Below are positions 26,724 to 36,401 of a DNA stretch of 64,000 nucleotides, piece by piece (the stretch's first letter is position 1; each line of letters begins with the position of its first letter). The notes under the pieces are model-generated. The model worked only from the letters and a program-made list of their open reading frames with translations, was not told the origin of the DNA and did not search any database. This DNA is from an uncultured Pelagibacteraceae bacterium. Lineage in GTDB: Bacteria; Pseudomonadota; Alphaproteobacteria; Pelagibacterales; Pelagibacteraceae. The position numbers and the translations under genes are program-made. The DNA is taken from positions 99,655 through 163,654 of the forward strand of contig CACFLX010000001.1 in assembly GCA_902567235.1 (NCBI GenBank), in the 5' to 3' direction.

Positions 26724-28931
26724 ATGAAAAAAAAGCTTTTAAAATTTACAATAATTTTTTTAATCTTATTTAATACTGGTTATTTTACATATGCTAATGA
26801 AAAAATTATTCTTCCAGAAAAAAAACCGGATATAAATAAATCGCAAATATCAAATAAAGTTACAAATTATTTAATTCCAATAAAAAAACCTGCCTTAATC
26901 ACAGAAGAAACAAAGCAAAAAATAGTAGAGAAATTAATTATAGATGGCGAAATTATACCACAAAATAAACCTTTGGTTGTTAAAAAAGAAAAATCAATTA
27001 GGGCAAAAAAATCTAAGTATTATTCAAAAAAAGATTATGAAATAGCAAAAATAGCAATTAGATCAATGGAGCAAAGAAAATGGTCTTCTGCTGAAAAATC
27101 TGCAAAAAAAGCAAGAGATAAATCAATATATACTTTTATAAGATGGAAACATCTTTTGACAACTGGAAATCAATTAGCTTTTTATGAGTACAAAAAATTT
27201 ATTGAATTGAATTCTAAATATCCAAGAATAAATAGAATAAAATATTTAGCCGAGCATAAAATGTCTGTGAGCGACTTATCTCCAAAATTTATTATAGATT
27301 GGTTTGAAAAAAATCCACCGTTAAGTGGATTTGGTAATATTGTTTTAGGCCAAGCAAAACTATTAAAGGGTCAATCTGCTGAAGGGAGTAAATTAATTAA
27401 AGAAGGATGGATCACCGCAGATTTAAGTAGAAACGATATGAAATTTTTTAGAAAAAAATTCAAAAATATTTTAAATTCTAATGATTATATTAAAAGAGCC
27501 GACTATTTAGCGTATGAAAATAAATATTGGGATTTAAAAAGAATGCTCAGATACTTACCAAAAGATTATCAACTTCTTTATACCGCAAGACAATTATTGA
27601 TGAGTAAATCTTATGGTGTAGATGCAGCAATAAGCAAAGTACCAAGCAAATTTAAAAATAATCATGGTTTGAATTATGACCGCTTAAAGTGGAGAAGAAA
27701 AAGAGGAAGAGTTGATGGATCTCTTGAAATTTTACTTAAAATAAAAAATACAAAAGAATATATGGTAAGGCCTGATAAGTGGTGGATCGAGAGAGGAATT
27801 ATTGGAAGGTCTTTAATTTACAAAAAAAAATATGAAACTGCATATAAAATTGTAAGCAACCATGCCTTAACAGAAGGTCCAGAATATGCCGAAGCTGAGT
27901 GGATGAGTGGATGGATTGCATTAAGTTTTTTAAATGACCCTATTTTAGCAGAAACTCATTTTAAAAATTTTTATAATAATGTTGGCTACCCAATAAGTCT
28001 CTCTAGGGGAGCTTATTGGTTAGGAAGAACATATGAAAAAATTGGTAAAAAAGAATTGTCTATACAATGGTATAATGAATCTTCAAAATACTTAACTACT
28101 TACTATGGTCAACTTTCACATTTAAAAATAAATCCAAATAAGGAAATAGAATTAAATAAACTTATGGAAGTTGATAAAGATTATGCAGAAAAATTTTATA
28201 AAAAAGACATAGTTAAAGTAATTCATTTATTAGATGAGTTAAATAAAGACAAATATACAAAACATCTTTTGCGAGGACTAGCAATTGATAATATTGATAT
28301 GGGTAGTGAAGTTTTGGCTGCAAAATTGGCATCTGATATATCGCGATTTGATTTTGCGATTCAGATAGCAAAAATTGCATCTTATGAAAAAAGATTTCAT
28401 AATAAATACAATTATCCAATAATTAGTACTCCAAAAGTTATAAATGGCAGAAAAATTCCGGACTCAGCATTCATATTATCTATAATAAGACAAGAAAGTG
28501 AATTCGATACAAGTGCTCATAGTCATGCTGGAGCACAAGGACTAATGCAATTAATGACTTACACCGCTAAGGTCGTAGCGAAGCAAGCAAAGTTACCGTA
28601 TTCGAAATCTAGACTAACTTCAGACCCAGAGTATAATGTAAATTTAGGATCGCACTATATAGCTGGTTTAATTCTTGAATATGATGGTTCATATCCTTTT
28701 GCAATAGCTGCTTACAATGCTGGCCCCAAAAGAGTTAGGTATTGGAAAAAAATAAATAAAAACCCCCAAAAAAAACAAATTGATTATATAGATTGGATTG
28801 AATTAATTAAATTTAAAGAAACAAGAAATTATGTTCAGAGGGTTTTGGAAAATTATAATGTGTACAGATACATTCTTGAGCAAAAACCAATAAAATTAAA
28901 AGATTTTTTCAAAAACGATCCTCTCTATTAA
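26724..28931 (+). CDS. slt: Soluble lytic murein transglycosylase (Slt type)
   Basis: A 735-residue exported enzyme cleaving peptidoglycan. It has a signal peptide (MKKKLLKFTIIFLILFNTGYFTYA), a Lys/Pro-rich linker, a long superhelical alpha-repeat region (about 90-560) and a C-terminal SLT domain with catalytic Glu591 in IRQESEF, then AGAQGLMQLM, NVNLGSHYIA and AIAAYNAGP. Length and layout match Slt70-like proteins. It ends one base before the tRNA-Ser gene, which is on the opposite strand. Confidence 0.92.
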   Translation: MKKKLLKFTIIFLILFNTGYFTYANEKIILPEKKPDINKSQISNKVTNYLIPIKKPALITEETKQKIVEKLIIDGEIIPQNKPLVVKKEKSIRAKKSKYYSKKDYEIAKIAIRSMEQRKWSSAEKSAKKARDKSIYTFIRWKHLLTTGNQLAFYEYKKFIELNSKYPRINRIKYLAEHKMSVSDLSPKFIIDWFEKNPPLSGFGNIVLGQAKLLKGQSAEGSKLIKEGWITADLSRNDMKFFRKKFKNILNSNDYIKRADYLAYENKYWDLKRMLRYLPKDYQLLYTARQLLMSKSYGVDAAISKVPSKFKNNHGLNYDRLKWRRKRGRVDGSLEILLKIKNTKEYMVRPDKWWIERGIIGRSLIYKKKYETAYKIVSNHALTEGPEYAEAEWMSGWIALSFLNDPILAETHFKNFYNNVGYPISLSRGAYWLGRTYEKIGKKELSIQWYNESSKYLTTYYGQLSHLKINPNKEIELNKLMEVDKDYAEKFYKKDIVKVIHLLDELNKDKYTKHLLRGLAIDNIDMGSEVLAAKLASDISRFDFAIQIAKIASYEKRFHNKYNYPIISTPKVINGRKIPDSAFILSIIRQESEFDTSAHSHAGAQGLMQLMTYTAKVVAKQAKLPYSKSRLTSDPEYNVNLGSHYIAGLILEYDGSYPFAIAAYNAGPKRVRYWKKINKNPQKKQIDYIDWIELIKFKETRNYVQRVLENYNVYRYILEQKPIKLKDFFKNDPLY

Positions 28932-29024
28932 TGGCGGAAAGGGAGGGATTCGAACCCTCGGTACATCTTTCGACGCACGACGAGTTAGCAACCCGTTGGT
29001 TTAAACCAGCTCACCCACCTTTCC
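28932..29024 (-). tRNA. tRNA-Ser, anticodon GCU
   Basis: The reverse strand folds as a class II tRNA of 93 bases: acceptor GGAAAGG pairing with CCTTTCC, discriminator G and an encoded CCA (28932-28934), D arm with GGTTTAAACC, anticodon stem-loop ACGGG-TTGCTAA-CTCGT giving GCU, a long variable arm and T arm GAGGG-TTCGAAT-CCCTC. It reads AGC/AGU serine codons. It lies tail-to-tail with slt and divergent from the sarcosine oxidase operon. Confidence 0.97.
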
Positions 29025-29040
29025 GTTGACTACTGTGTAA

Positions 29041-29073
29041 CTTGAAATCATTGAATATTCAATATTAATCAAG
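29041..29073 (+). promoter_or_regulatory. Putative sox promoter with palindromic operator
   Basis: A perfect 14-base palindrome ATTGAATATTCAAT (29050-29063) sits within an outer inverted repeat CTTGA (29041-29045) / TCAAG (29069-29073). A -35-like TTGAAA (29042-29047) and a -10-like ATTAAT (29064-29069), 16 bases apart, bracket the palindrome. A dimeric repressor bound here would block soxB transcription. Both the promoter and the operator role are inferred from layout only. Confidence 0.4.
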
Positions 29074-29089
29074 TAATTTCGTGCAAATT

Positions 29090-30343
29090 ATGAAAAACAA
29101 ATATTCTATATTTTCTCTAATTAAAAATGCTTTTAGCTACCATGAAAATTGGCAAAGAGCATGGAGAGATCCTGAGCCAAAAAAAGAATATGATGCAATA
29201 ATTATTGGTGGTGGAGGTCATGGTTTAGCTACAGCCTTTTATTTAGCTAAAAAGCACAATATGACAAATATTGCAGTTGTTGAAAAAAGCTGGATTGGAG
29301 GAGGAAACACAGGAAGAAACACAACTATAATTCGTTCAAATTATTTATGGGACGCAAGTGCAGGTTTGTACGATCATGCTTTAAAAATTTGGGAAGGATT
29401 ATCACAAGAATTAAATTACAATGTAATGTTTAGTCAACGAGGTGTTATGAATTTAGCTCATAACCTTCAGGATGTAAGAGATTTAAAAAGAAGAACTCAT
29501 GCAAATAGATTAAATGGTATTGATGCTGTATGGTTAAATACTGAGGAAGTAAAAAAATTCTGCCCAATAATCAACACTTCACCTGATATTAGATATCCCG
29601 TTTTAGGAGGCACTTTACAAAAAAGGGCGGGAACAGCAAGACATGATGCTGTTGCATGGGGATATGCTCGTGGAGCAGATGCGATGGGTGTTGATATCAT
29701 CCAAAATTGTGAAGTAAAAGGGATTAAAAGAAATGGAGATAGGGTTGAGGGTATAGAAACAACAAGAGGATTCATTAAAACAAAAAAAATTGGAGTAGTT
29801 GCTGCTGGTCATTCTAGTGTTATTGCAAATATGGCTGATTTGAAATTACCTCTTGAAAGTAAACCTCTTCAAGCATTAGTGTCAGAGCCAGTCAAGCCCA
29901 TTATAGATACTGTAGTTATGTCTAATGCAGTTCATGCTTATGTAAGTCAATCAGACAAAGGAGAATTGGTTATTGGTGCAGGAACTGATGCTTATGTTTC
30001 ATATACACAAAGGGGAAGTCATGACGTTGTTGAGGGAACTTTAAAAGCAATATTAGAGCTCTACCCTATTTTTAGTAGAATGAAAATGTTACGACAATGG
30101 GGCGGTATTGTTGATATTTGTCCTGATGCTAGTCCAATAATCAGTAAAACACATATTAAAGGATTATATTTTAATTGTGGATGGGGAACCGGTGGATTTA
30201 AAGCTACACCTGGTTCAGGTGATTTATTCGCACATACCATTGCTAATGATGAACCTCATAAATTAAACGCTGATTTTAATATAAATAGATTTGTAAGCGG
30301 TGATCTTGTTGATGAACATGGAGCAGCCGCTGTAGCACACTAA
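29090..30343 (+). CDS. soxB: Sarcosine oxidase beta subunit
   Basis: A flavoprotein subunit of 417 residues from the ATG at 29090; a GTG nine bases earlier is possible but less likely. It has the FAD-binding [14 protein letters not shown] (37-50), [10 protein letters not shown], and ARHDAVAWG, whose His185 lies where heterotetrameric enzymes carry covalent FMN. The late [13 protein letters not shown] closes the flavin site. It oxidises sarcosine to glycine, giving H2O2 and methylene-THF. First of four overlapping genes soxBDAG. Confidence 0.95.
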   Translation: MKNKYSIFSLIKNAFSYHENWQRAWRDPEPKKEYDAIIIGGGGHGLATAFYLAKKHNMTNIAVVEKSWIGGGNTGRNTTIIRSNYLWDASAGLYDHALKIWEGLSQELNYNVMFSQRGVMNLAHNLQDVRDLKRRTHANRLNGIDAVWLNTEEVKKFCPIINTSPDIRYPVLGGTLQKRAGTARHDAVAWGYARGADAMGVDIIQNCEVKGIKRNGDRVEGIETTRGFIKTKKIGVVAAGHSSVIANMADLKLPLESKPLQALVSEPVKPIIDTVVMSNAVHAYVSQSDKGELVIGAGTDAYVSYTQRGSHDVVEGTLKAILELYPIFSRMKMLRQWGGIVDICPDASPIISKTHIKGLYFNCGWGTGGFKATPGSGDLFAHTIANDEPHKLNADFNINRFVSGDLVDEHGAAAVAH

Positions 30344-30618
30344 TGTTTTTAATTAATTGTCCATATTGCGGTGAAAGAGATCAGAGTGAATTTTCTGCTG
30401 GTGGTGAGGCACATATTATAAGACCAAAACAGCCAACTGAATTAAGTGATGATCAATGGGCAGAATATCTATTTATGAGAAAAAATATTAAGGGAGTACA
30501 ATTTGAAAGATGGAATCATGCACATGGATGTAGAAAATGGTTCAACATGGTTAGAGATACATCAAACGATAAAATTCACGCTGTTTATAAAATGGGTGAA
30601 AAACCACCAATAAAATAA
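30343..30618 (+). CDS. soxD: Sarcosine oxidase delta subunit
   Basis: A 91-residue zinc-binding subunit. CPYCG (Cys6, Cys9) and NHAHGC (His59, Cys63) form the likely zinc site; EFSAGGEAHIIRP and the core WNHAHGCRKWFNMVRD are family hallmarks. Its start overlaps the soxB stop and its stop overlaps the soxA start by single bases, so tight translational coupling is expected. Confidence 0.95.
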   Translation: MFLINCPYCGERDQSEFSAGGEAHIIRPKQPTELSDDQWAEYLFMRKNIKGVQFERWNHAHGCRKWFNMVRDTSNDKIHAVYKMGEKPPIK

Positions 30619-33600
30619 TGAGCAAAAATTTAAGAACATCAAATAATAAGTTTATTGATCAAACATCCAGAATATCTTTTAAGTTCGACGGTAAAACATT
30701 ATATGGCTTTAAAGGTGATACATTAGCATCTGCTTTATTAGCAAATAATATACACCTTGTAGGAAGAAGTTTTAAATATCACCGTCCTAGAGGAATAATG
30801 GCATGTGGTTCTGAAGAACCTAATGCAATTGTACAAGTTGGAAATGATGCTTCATTGACAGAACCAAATACAAGAGTAACTGAAATAGAATTATACGAAG
30901 GTTTAGAGGCATCAAGCCAGAACTGCTGGCCAAGTGTTAATTTTGATGTAGGTGCAATAAACAATTTTTTCTCCCCTCTTATACCGGCAGCTTTCTATTA
31001 TAAAACTTTCATGTGGCCTGCTAATTTTTGGAAAATGTATGAATACTTTATAAGAAAATCTGCAGGACTAGGTAAGTCACCTACAAAACCAGATAAAGAT
31101 ATTTATGATCATAGATATTTACATTGCGATGTTTTGGTTATTGGCGGAGGTATATCTGGAATAATAGCCGCAAAAACAGCAGCAAAAAATAATTTAAATA
31201 CATTATTAATTGATGATAAAAATAACTTAGGTGGAACTACTCTTTTCCAACAAAATGAATGTTTTAAAATAAATAATTCTTATTCAAATGAGTGGTTAAA
31301 AAAAGAAATTGAAACTCTAAAATCACTTAAAAATTTAACTATAAAAACAAGAACATCTTTGGCTGCTTATCATAGTTACAATTATCTTTTAGCTAGAGAA
31401 AATTTAACTGAACATTTAGATATAAATGAGAAAAAAAATAAAATTCGTCAAAGACTTTGGAAAATCAGAGCAAAAAAAGTAATTATAGCTACGGGGGCGA
31501 TGGAAAGACCGTTAATTTTCAATAATAATGATAGACCTGGAATTATGCTCTCGTCTTCTATCAAAAAGTACATAGATTTCTATGGAGTAAAATGTGGACA
31601 AAAAATATCTTTATTTACAAATAATGACTCAGCTTATGAAACTGCAATCTCTTTAAATAATAGTGGAGTAAGTGTTAATTCAATAGTTGATATAAGAGAT
31701 AAAACTAATTCATTAATAGTTAAACAATCTGAAAAATTAGGTATTAAAGTTCATTGGAAATCTTCAGTTGTTAATACAAATGGTTACAAAAAAATCAATT
31801 CTATTGAAATTATGCAGTTATCTGACGATGGAAATGCCGTTGTAGGAAAAAAAATAAAAGAAGAATGTGATTGCTTGGGTATTTCTGGAGGATGGACACC
31901 AAGGGTACATTTGTTTACACAGTCTGGTGGTAAACTTAAATTCAGAGATGAAGATAATGTTTTTTTACCAAACAAATCAGAATTGGATCAAATAAGTATC
32001 GGTTCATGCAATGGTGATTTTGAACTTGATGAAATAATAAAAAATGCAGCTGATTCAATCAATAAATTTTTAAAAGTTAATAATAATGATTATGAAAATT
32101 TAGAAATAATTTCTTCAAAAGAAATTGATAAAAAGAATATTTGGCTACTTCCATCTGATAAGCCTTTTGGAAAAACTAAATCATTTTTAGATTTTCAAAA
32201 CGATTCTACTGCGAATGATGTTAAATTAGCTTTAAGAGAAGGTTTTAAATCAATTGAGCATGTCAAAAGATATACAACGACTGGCATGGCTACTGATCAA
32301 GGTAAACTATCTAATATGCATGCACTTGGAATTATAGCTGAAACCGCTGGTGTTAAAATGGGTGAATTGGGAACAACTACATTTAGACCTCCTTACACTC
32401 CATTAACATTCGGTGCGATAGTTGGAAGAAATGTTGGTGAGTTTTTTGATATTACAAGAAAAACACCATTGCATGACTGGCATGTAGAAAATAAAGCTGA
32501 ATTTGAAAATGTCGGTCAGTGGAAGAGAGCTTGGTACTATCCAATAGAAAATGAAAATATGCATGAAGCTGTTCAAAGAGAAAGTAAGGCAGCTAGAGAT
32601 AGTGCTGGTATATTAGACGCATCTACACTTGGAAAAATAGACATTCAAGGAAGTGACGCATCTGAATTTTTAAATAGAGTTTATACAAATGCATGGTCAA
32701 AATTAGAAATAGGAAAATGCAGATATGGTCTTATGCTCAATGAAGATGGAATGGTTTACGATGATGGAGTTACAACTAGACTGTCAGAAAACCATTATTT
32801 AATGACTACAACAACAGGTGGTGCTGCTAATGTTCTTTCAAAATTAGAAGATTATTTGCAAACAGAATGGCCTGAACTAGATGTGTATTTAACTTCAGTT
32901 ACTGATCACTATGGCACTGTAAGTATCTGCGGACCTAATTCAAAAAAAATTCTTTCAAAAATAATTCCTGATCTAGATTTATCTGATGAAGAATTTCCAC
33001 ACATGTCTTTCAAAAATGCATTAATCGATAATATAAATTGTAGAGTAATGCGTATTAGTTTTACTGGCGAACATAGTTATGAAATTAATATTCAATCATC
33101 ATTTGCAAAATCTGTTTGGGAAAAATGCTTTGAGGCTGGTAAAGAGTTTAACATTACACCATACGGAACAGAAACAATGCACTTACTCAGAGCAGAAAAA
33201 GGATTTATAATAGCGGGTCAAGATACTGATGGAACAATGACTCCCGTAGACTTACAGATGGATTGGATAATTAGTAAAAAGAAATATGATTTTATTGGTA
33301 AAAGATCTTTATACAGAAGTGATACAATTAGAGAAGATAGAAAGCAATTAGTTGGATTACTAACTGATGATCCAAAAGAAATTTTGGAAGAAGGTGCGCA
33401 AATTGTTGCTGAAACAAATAAGCAACCAATTGAGATGCTTGGTCATGTTACTTCTAGTTATTTTAGTCCAAATTTAAATAAATCAATTGCACTTGCTGTA
33501 GTAAAAAATGGTAAAAAACTGAAGGGTCAAAAATTATTTGTTCCGATGAAAAACAAAACAATTAATGTCACTATAACAGATACAGTTTTTTTAGATAAAG

Positions 33601-33623
33601 AAAATAAGAGGTTGAATGCTTAA
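30618..33623 (+). CDS. soxA: Sarcosine oxidase alpha subunit
   Basis: A 1001-residue subunit. N-terminal segment with a ferredoxin-like fold (FKGDTLASALLANN, YHRPRGIMACGSEEPNA), then a dinucleotide-binding domain from about 170 (DVLVIGGGISGIIAAK) and a C-terminal aminomethyltransferase-like domain (about 610-1000; GKCRYGLMLNEDGMV, LLRAEKGFIIAGQDTDGT, PVDLQMDWI) that transfers the methyl-derived C1 unit to tetrahydrofolate. It overlaps soxG by eight bases. Confidence 0.95.
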   Translation: MSKNLRTSNNKFIDQTSRISFKFDGKTLYGFKGDTLASALLANNIHLVGRSFKYHRPRGIMACGSEEPNAIVQVGNDASLTEPNTRVTEIELYEGLEASSQNCWPSVNFDVGAINNFFSPLIPAAFYYKTFMWPANFWKMYEYFIRKSAGLGKSPTKPDKDIYDHRYLHCDVLVIGGGISGIIAAKTAAKNNLNTLLIDDKNNLGGTTLFQQNECFKINNSYSNEWLKKEIETLKSLKNLTIKTRTSLAAYHSYNYLLARENLTEHLDINEKKNKIRQRLWKIRAKKVIIATGAMERPLIFNNNDRPGIMLSSSIKKYIDFYGVKCGQKISLFTNNDSAYETAISLNNSGVSVNSIVDIRDKTNSLIVKQSEKLGIKVHWKSSVVNTNGYKKINSIEIMQLSDDGNAVVGKKIKEECDCLGISGGWTPRVHLFTQSGGKLKFRDEDNVFLPNKSELDQISIGSCNGDFELDEIIKNAADSINKFLKVNNNDYENLEIISSKEIDKKNIWLLPSDKPFGKTKSFLDFQNDSTANDVKLALREGFKSIEHVKRYTTTGMATDQGKLSNMHALGIIAETAGVKMGELGTTTFRPPYTPLTFGAIVGRNVGEFFDITRKTPLHDWHVENKAEFENVGQWKRAWYYPIENENMHEAVQRESKAARDSAGILDASTLGKIDIQGSDASEFLNRVYTNAWSKLEIGKCRYGLMLNEDGMVYDDGVTTRLSENHYLMTTTTGGAANVLSKLEDYLQTEWPELDVYLTSVTDHYGTVSICGPNSKKILSKIIPDLDLSDEEFPHMSFKNALIDNINCRVMRISFTGEHSYEINIQSSFAKSVWEKCFEAGKEFNITPYGTETMHLLRAEKGFIIAGQDTDGTMTPVDLQMDWIISKKKYDFIGKRSLYRSDTIREDRKQLVGLLTDDPKEILEEGAQIVAETNKQPIEMLGHVTSSYFSPNLNKSIALAVVKNGKKLKGQKLFVPMKNKTINVTITDTVFLDKENKRLNA

Positions 33624-34176
33624 TTTTAATACTCCAATTATCGATACAAAAGAATATTCTGAAATAAAAATTTCAGAGATTGAACCAATACTTAAAATAA
33701 ATTTGAGAGGTAAAAGTAGAGATTTTGTAACAAAAATTGGAAAAGAATTGTCTATAATTACACCTGTAGATCCTAATACATCTTCAAGTAACGAAAAATT
33801 TAATCTTCTTTGGTTGAGTCCAGATGAATGGTTTTTGTACTCAAATGATAAGATTGATATAAAGGATGCTAATGTTTTAGAGAACAAACTTTTTAATGAA
33901 ATTTCCAAAGTAAAACTAGGTTCTGTTACAAATGTTTCTGATCATTGGATAATGATTAATCTAAGAGGTGCAAAAATTTTTGAATTATTATCTGCTGGAT
34001 GTCCATTTAATTTTAATAATTTTAAAAACTCAAAAGGTGCAGTAACACAAACTTTAATTAATCATATTGATGTAATTATTCATAATAAGAATGTTAATGA
34101 TTTGAATTTATTTGTTAGAAGATCATTTTCGGCACATTTATGGTCATGGATGAACGACAGTGCTAGATTTATTTAA
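33616..34176 (+). CDS. soxG: Sarcosine oxidase gamma subunit
   Basis: A 186-residue subunit, the least conserved of the complex. LLWLSPDEWFLYS near 69-81, VTNVSDHWIMINLRGAKIFELLSAGCPFN and VRRSFSAHLWSWMNDSARF are recognisable. It completes the soxBDAG operon. Its last 33 bases overlap the 3' end of the convergent MATE transporter gene. Confidence 0.92.
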   Translation: MLNFNTPIIDTKEYSEIKISEIEPILKINLRGKSRDFVTKIGKELSIITPVDPNTSSSNEKFNLLWLSPDEWFLYSNDKIDIKDANVLENKLFNEISKVKLGSVTNVSDHWIMINLRGAKIFELLSAGCPFNFNNFKNSKGAVTQTLINHIDVIIHNKNVNDLNLFVRRSFSAHLWSWMNDSARFI

Positions 34177-35499
34177 TTTAAGCTTGAAGTAATAAATTAT
34201 TATAAAAAAATAAGAAATTGAAAAAAACCAATTAATTCCTACCCATAACCAGAAGAAAGTTTCAAAACTCGCATTTATATATTTTGCGATATAAAATACT
34301 GCAATTGGATTAAGAACATTTCTAAAAAAGTTAGAAATCATTGCATTTTCTGACTTTTTTAAGGCCATAAAAAAACCGTTTGATAGAAAAAAAACAGGGT
34401 AAGCAGGTAATACAAAAGCTGAAATTTTTAAATATCTTTTTCCATATTCAATTACTTCTGGGTCACTTGAAAAAAAACTTGTAATTACACTTGCGGATAA
34501 AAAAACCAAAGTTCCAGCTGTAATCATTATAATAAAAGCATATTTAATAGCAGTAAAATAAGTTTCTTTGATTCTGACAAGATTATTAGCTCCATAATTT
34601 TGGGCTATTATGGATATTATGGCAGTATTTATTCCAAGTATTGGAAGTAGAACTACTTGTTCTATACGAGTACCAACACCATAACCTGCAACAGCAAATT
34701 CACCAGATTGACCTACGTAAGTAAAAATTATTGCAGCGGCTAAAGCGTAACCACATATTGAGACAGAGATAGGCATAGACTGAAAAAAGATATTTTTAAA
34801 AAATAAAAATTTTGGCACCAAATATTCACTTGTAATATTTCTTACTCTTTCGTTTTTAAGAACTTTAAATAAAATAATCAAAAAGGACACTAATTGAGAA
34901 ATAATAGTAGCGATACCTATGCCCTTAACTCCAAAAGCAGGTATAAATAAAAAACCAAATATTAAAATAGGATTTAATATTACGTTTAAAAGAAATGATA
35001 AAACTAAAACATTACGATAAGTTTTTGTATCTCCTTCAGCATGAAGTAAAGAGTTTAAAGAAACAACTAAAATAAATAAAACAGAACCTGAATAAATAAT
35101 ATTTGTATATTCAAGACCTAAAGAAGCAACTTCTTCTGTTGATCCCATTAAAAAAAATACTCCTTCAGAAAAATATAAACCTAGAAAAGTAATAAAAATA
35201 GAGATTAAAATTCCATAATAAATAATATGAGAAAAATAATTTAAAGTTTTTTTATTATCTTTTTCACCAATACTGTTTCCTATTAAAGATGTCCCAGCAA
35301 CAGTTACTCCAATAGATGTGGCAATGATAATAAAATATATTGGAAAAGATTTACTTAAAGCCGATAGTGCTTCTGGAGATATTTTTCCTGCAAAAAAAGT
35401 ATCAACAACATTATAAAGGGTTTGAAATAAAGTACCTATCATAGCAGGAACAGCAAGTTTTCTTACTAGCTTAGGTACATTATCTTTTAGCAAATCCAT
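34144..35499 (-). CDS. MATE-family efflux transporter
   Basis: A 451-residue membrane protein with about 12 hydrophobic segments in two matching halves, as in NorM/DinF-type Na+- or H+-driven drug/organic-cation exporters. Features are VRKLAVPAMIGTLFQTLYNVVDTFFAG near the start, SIGVTVAGTSLIGNSIGE, and the second-half counterpart VGTRIEQVVLLPILGINTAIISIIAQNYGA. It follows trhO by two bases. Substrate unknown. Confidence 0.88.
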   Translation of the reverse strand: MDLLKDNVPKLVRKLAVPAMIGTLFQTLYNVVDTFFAGKISPEALSALSKSFPIYFIIIATSIGVTVAGTSLIGNSIGEKDNKKTLNYFSHIIYYGILISIFITFLGLYFSEGVFFLMGSTEEVASLGLEYTNIIYSGSVLFILVVSLNSLLHAEGDTKTYRNVLVLSFLLNVILNPILIFGFLFIPAFGVKGIGIATIISQLVSFLIILFKVLKNERVRNITSEYLVPKFLFFKNIFFQSMPISVSICGYALAAAIIFTYVGQSGEFAVAGYGVGTRIEQVVLLPILGINTAIISIIAQNYGANNLVRIKETYFTAIKYAFIIMITAGTLVFLSASVITSFFSSDPEVIEYGKRYLKISAFVLPAYPVFFLSNGFFMALKKSENAMISNFFRNVLNPIAVFYIAKYINASFETFFWLWVGINWFFSISYFFIIIYYFKLKLNKSSTVVHP

Positions 35500-35501
35500 A
35501 T

Positions 35502-36401
35502 TTAAAATTCTTTTTGGAATATATGTTTTCTTCCAAGTTTTTTTGCAACATTTATTTGCTTTTGTCTCATTCTAAATCTTTCTTTTTGTGAGTTTGTTAG
35601 AGTATCGTGACAATTTGGACATGACACACCTTCTTCATACTTACGTGATTTTTTATCTTTAATCGATATCGGCTTTCTACATCCACTGCACATAGAATAA
35701 GTACCAACAGACAATCCGTGTTTTAAAGAAATTCTATTGTCAAAAACATAACATTCGCCTTTCCACAAACTTTTATTTTTTTTAATTTTTTTTAGGTAAT
35801 TTATTATTCCACCCTTTAATTGAAATACCTTATTAAAACCTTTTTTTTCTAAATATACGCTAGCTTTTTCACATCTTATTCCACCAGTGCAAAACATAGC
35901 TATAGTTTGTTTTCTATCTAATTTTCTTAGATAATTTGGAAATTCTCTAAATTTATCAATTTCTGGATTAACTGAATCTTTAAATGTACCAACTTTATAT
36001 TCAAATTGTTTTCTAACATCAATCAAAACTGTTTTTTTATTACTAATAAGTTTATTCCATTTATTTGGTTCTAGATGATTTTTCGTTTTTCTTTTTGATA
36101 TTTTTATTCCCATAGGAACTACCTCATTTTTTATTTTAACTTTGCCTCTATGAAATATTTGAAACTTACTTTTAGATAAATTTTGACTATCGAAGTTTAT
36201 AAAATTAAAAGTTTTTTTAATTTTATTTAGCACTAGCTCTAAATTTTTTTTGTTAGATGATATTGTTCCATTAACTCCTTCACTAGAAATAATTATCGTT
36301 CCCCTTACATTATATTTGCTGAAAATATCATTTAATAATTTTTTAGTTTTTTTGATTCGATGAATTTTTTTAAACTTATAGAAACCAGAAATATAATACA
36401 T
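35502..36401 (-). CDS. trhO: tRNA uridine(34) hydroxylase (rhodanese-domain, TrhO/YceA type)
   Basis: A 299-residue protein with an N-terminal domain (GTIIISSEGVNGTISS), a central rhodanese domain with the active Cys in MFCTGGIRCEKAS, and a C-terminal cysteine-rich segment (SMCSGCRKP, SCPNCHD). This matches TrhO, which makes 5-hydroxyuridine at tRNA position 34. It overlaps the O-methyltransferase gene by one base. In other bacteria ho5U is further methylated to mo5U by other enzymes; I do not claim the neighbouring methyltransferase does this. Confidence 0.9.
   Translation of the reverse strand: MYYISGFYKFKKIHRIKKTKKLLNDIFSKYNVRGTIIISSEGVNGTISSNKKNLELVLNKIKKTFNFINFDSQNLSKSKFQIFHRGKVKIKNEVVPMGIKISKRKTKNHLEPNKWNKLISNKKTVLIDVRKQFEYKVGTFKDSVNPEIDKFREFPNYLRKLDRKQTIAMFCTGGIRCEKASVYLEKKGFNKVFQLKGGIINYLKKIKKNKSLWKGECYVFDNRISLKHGLSVGTYSMCSGCRKPISIKDKKSRKYEEGVSCPNCHDTLTNSQKERFRMRQKQINVAKKLGRKHIFQKEF

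Noticed and set aside
28932..29024. tRNA-Ser as an attachment site of a mobile element carrying soxBDAG
   Set aside because: No integrase, no repeat of the tRNA 3' end and no compositional break are visible; CCA end is intact.
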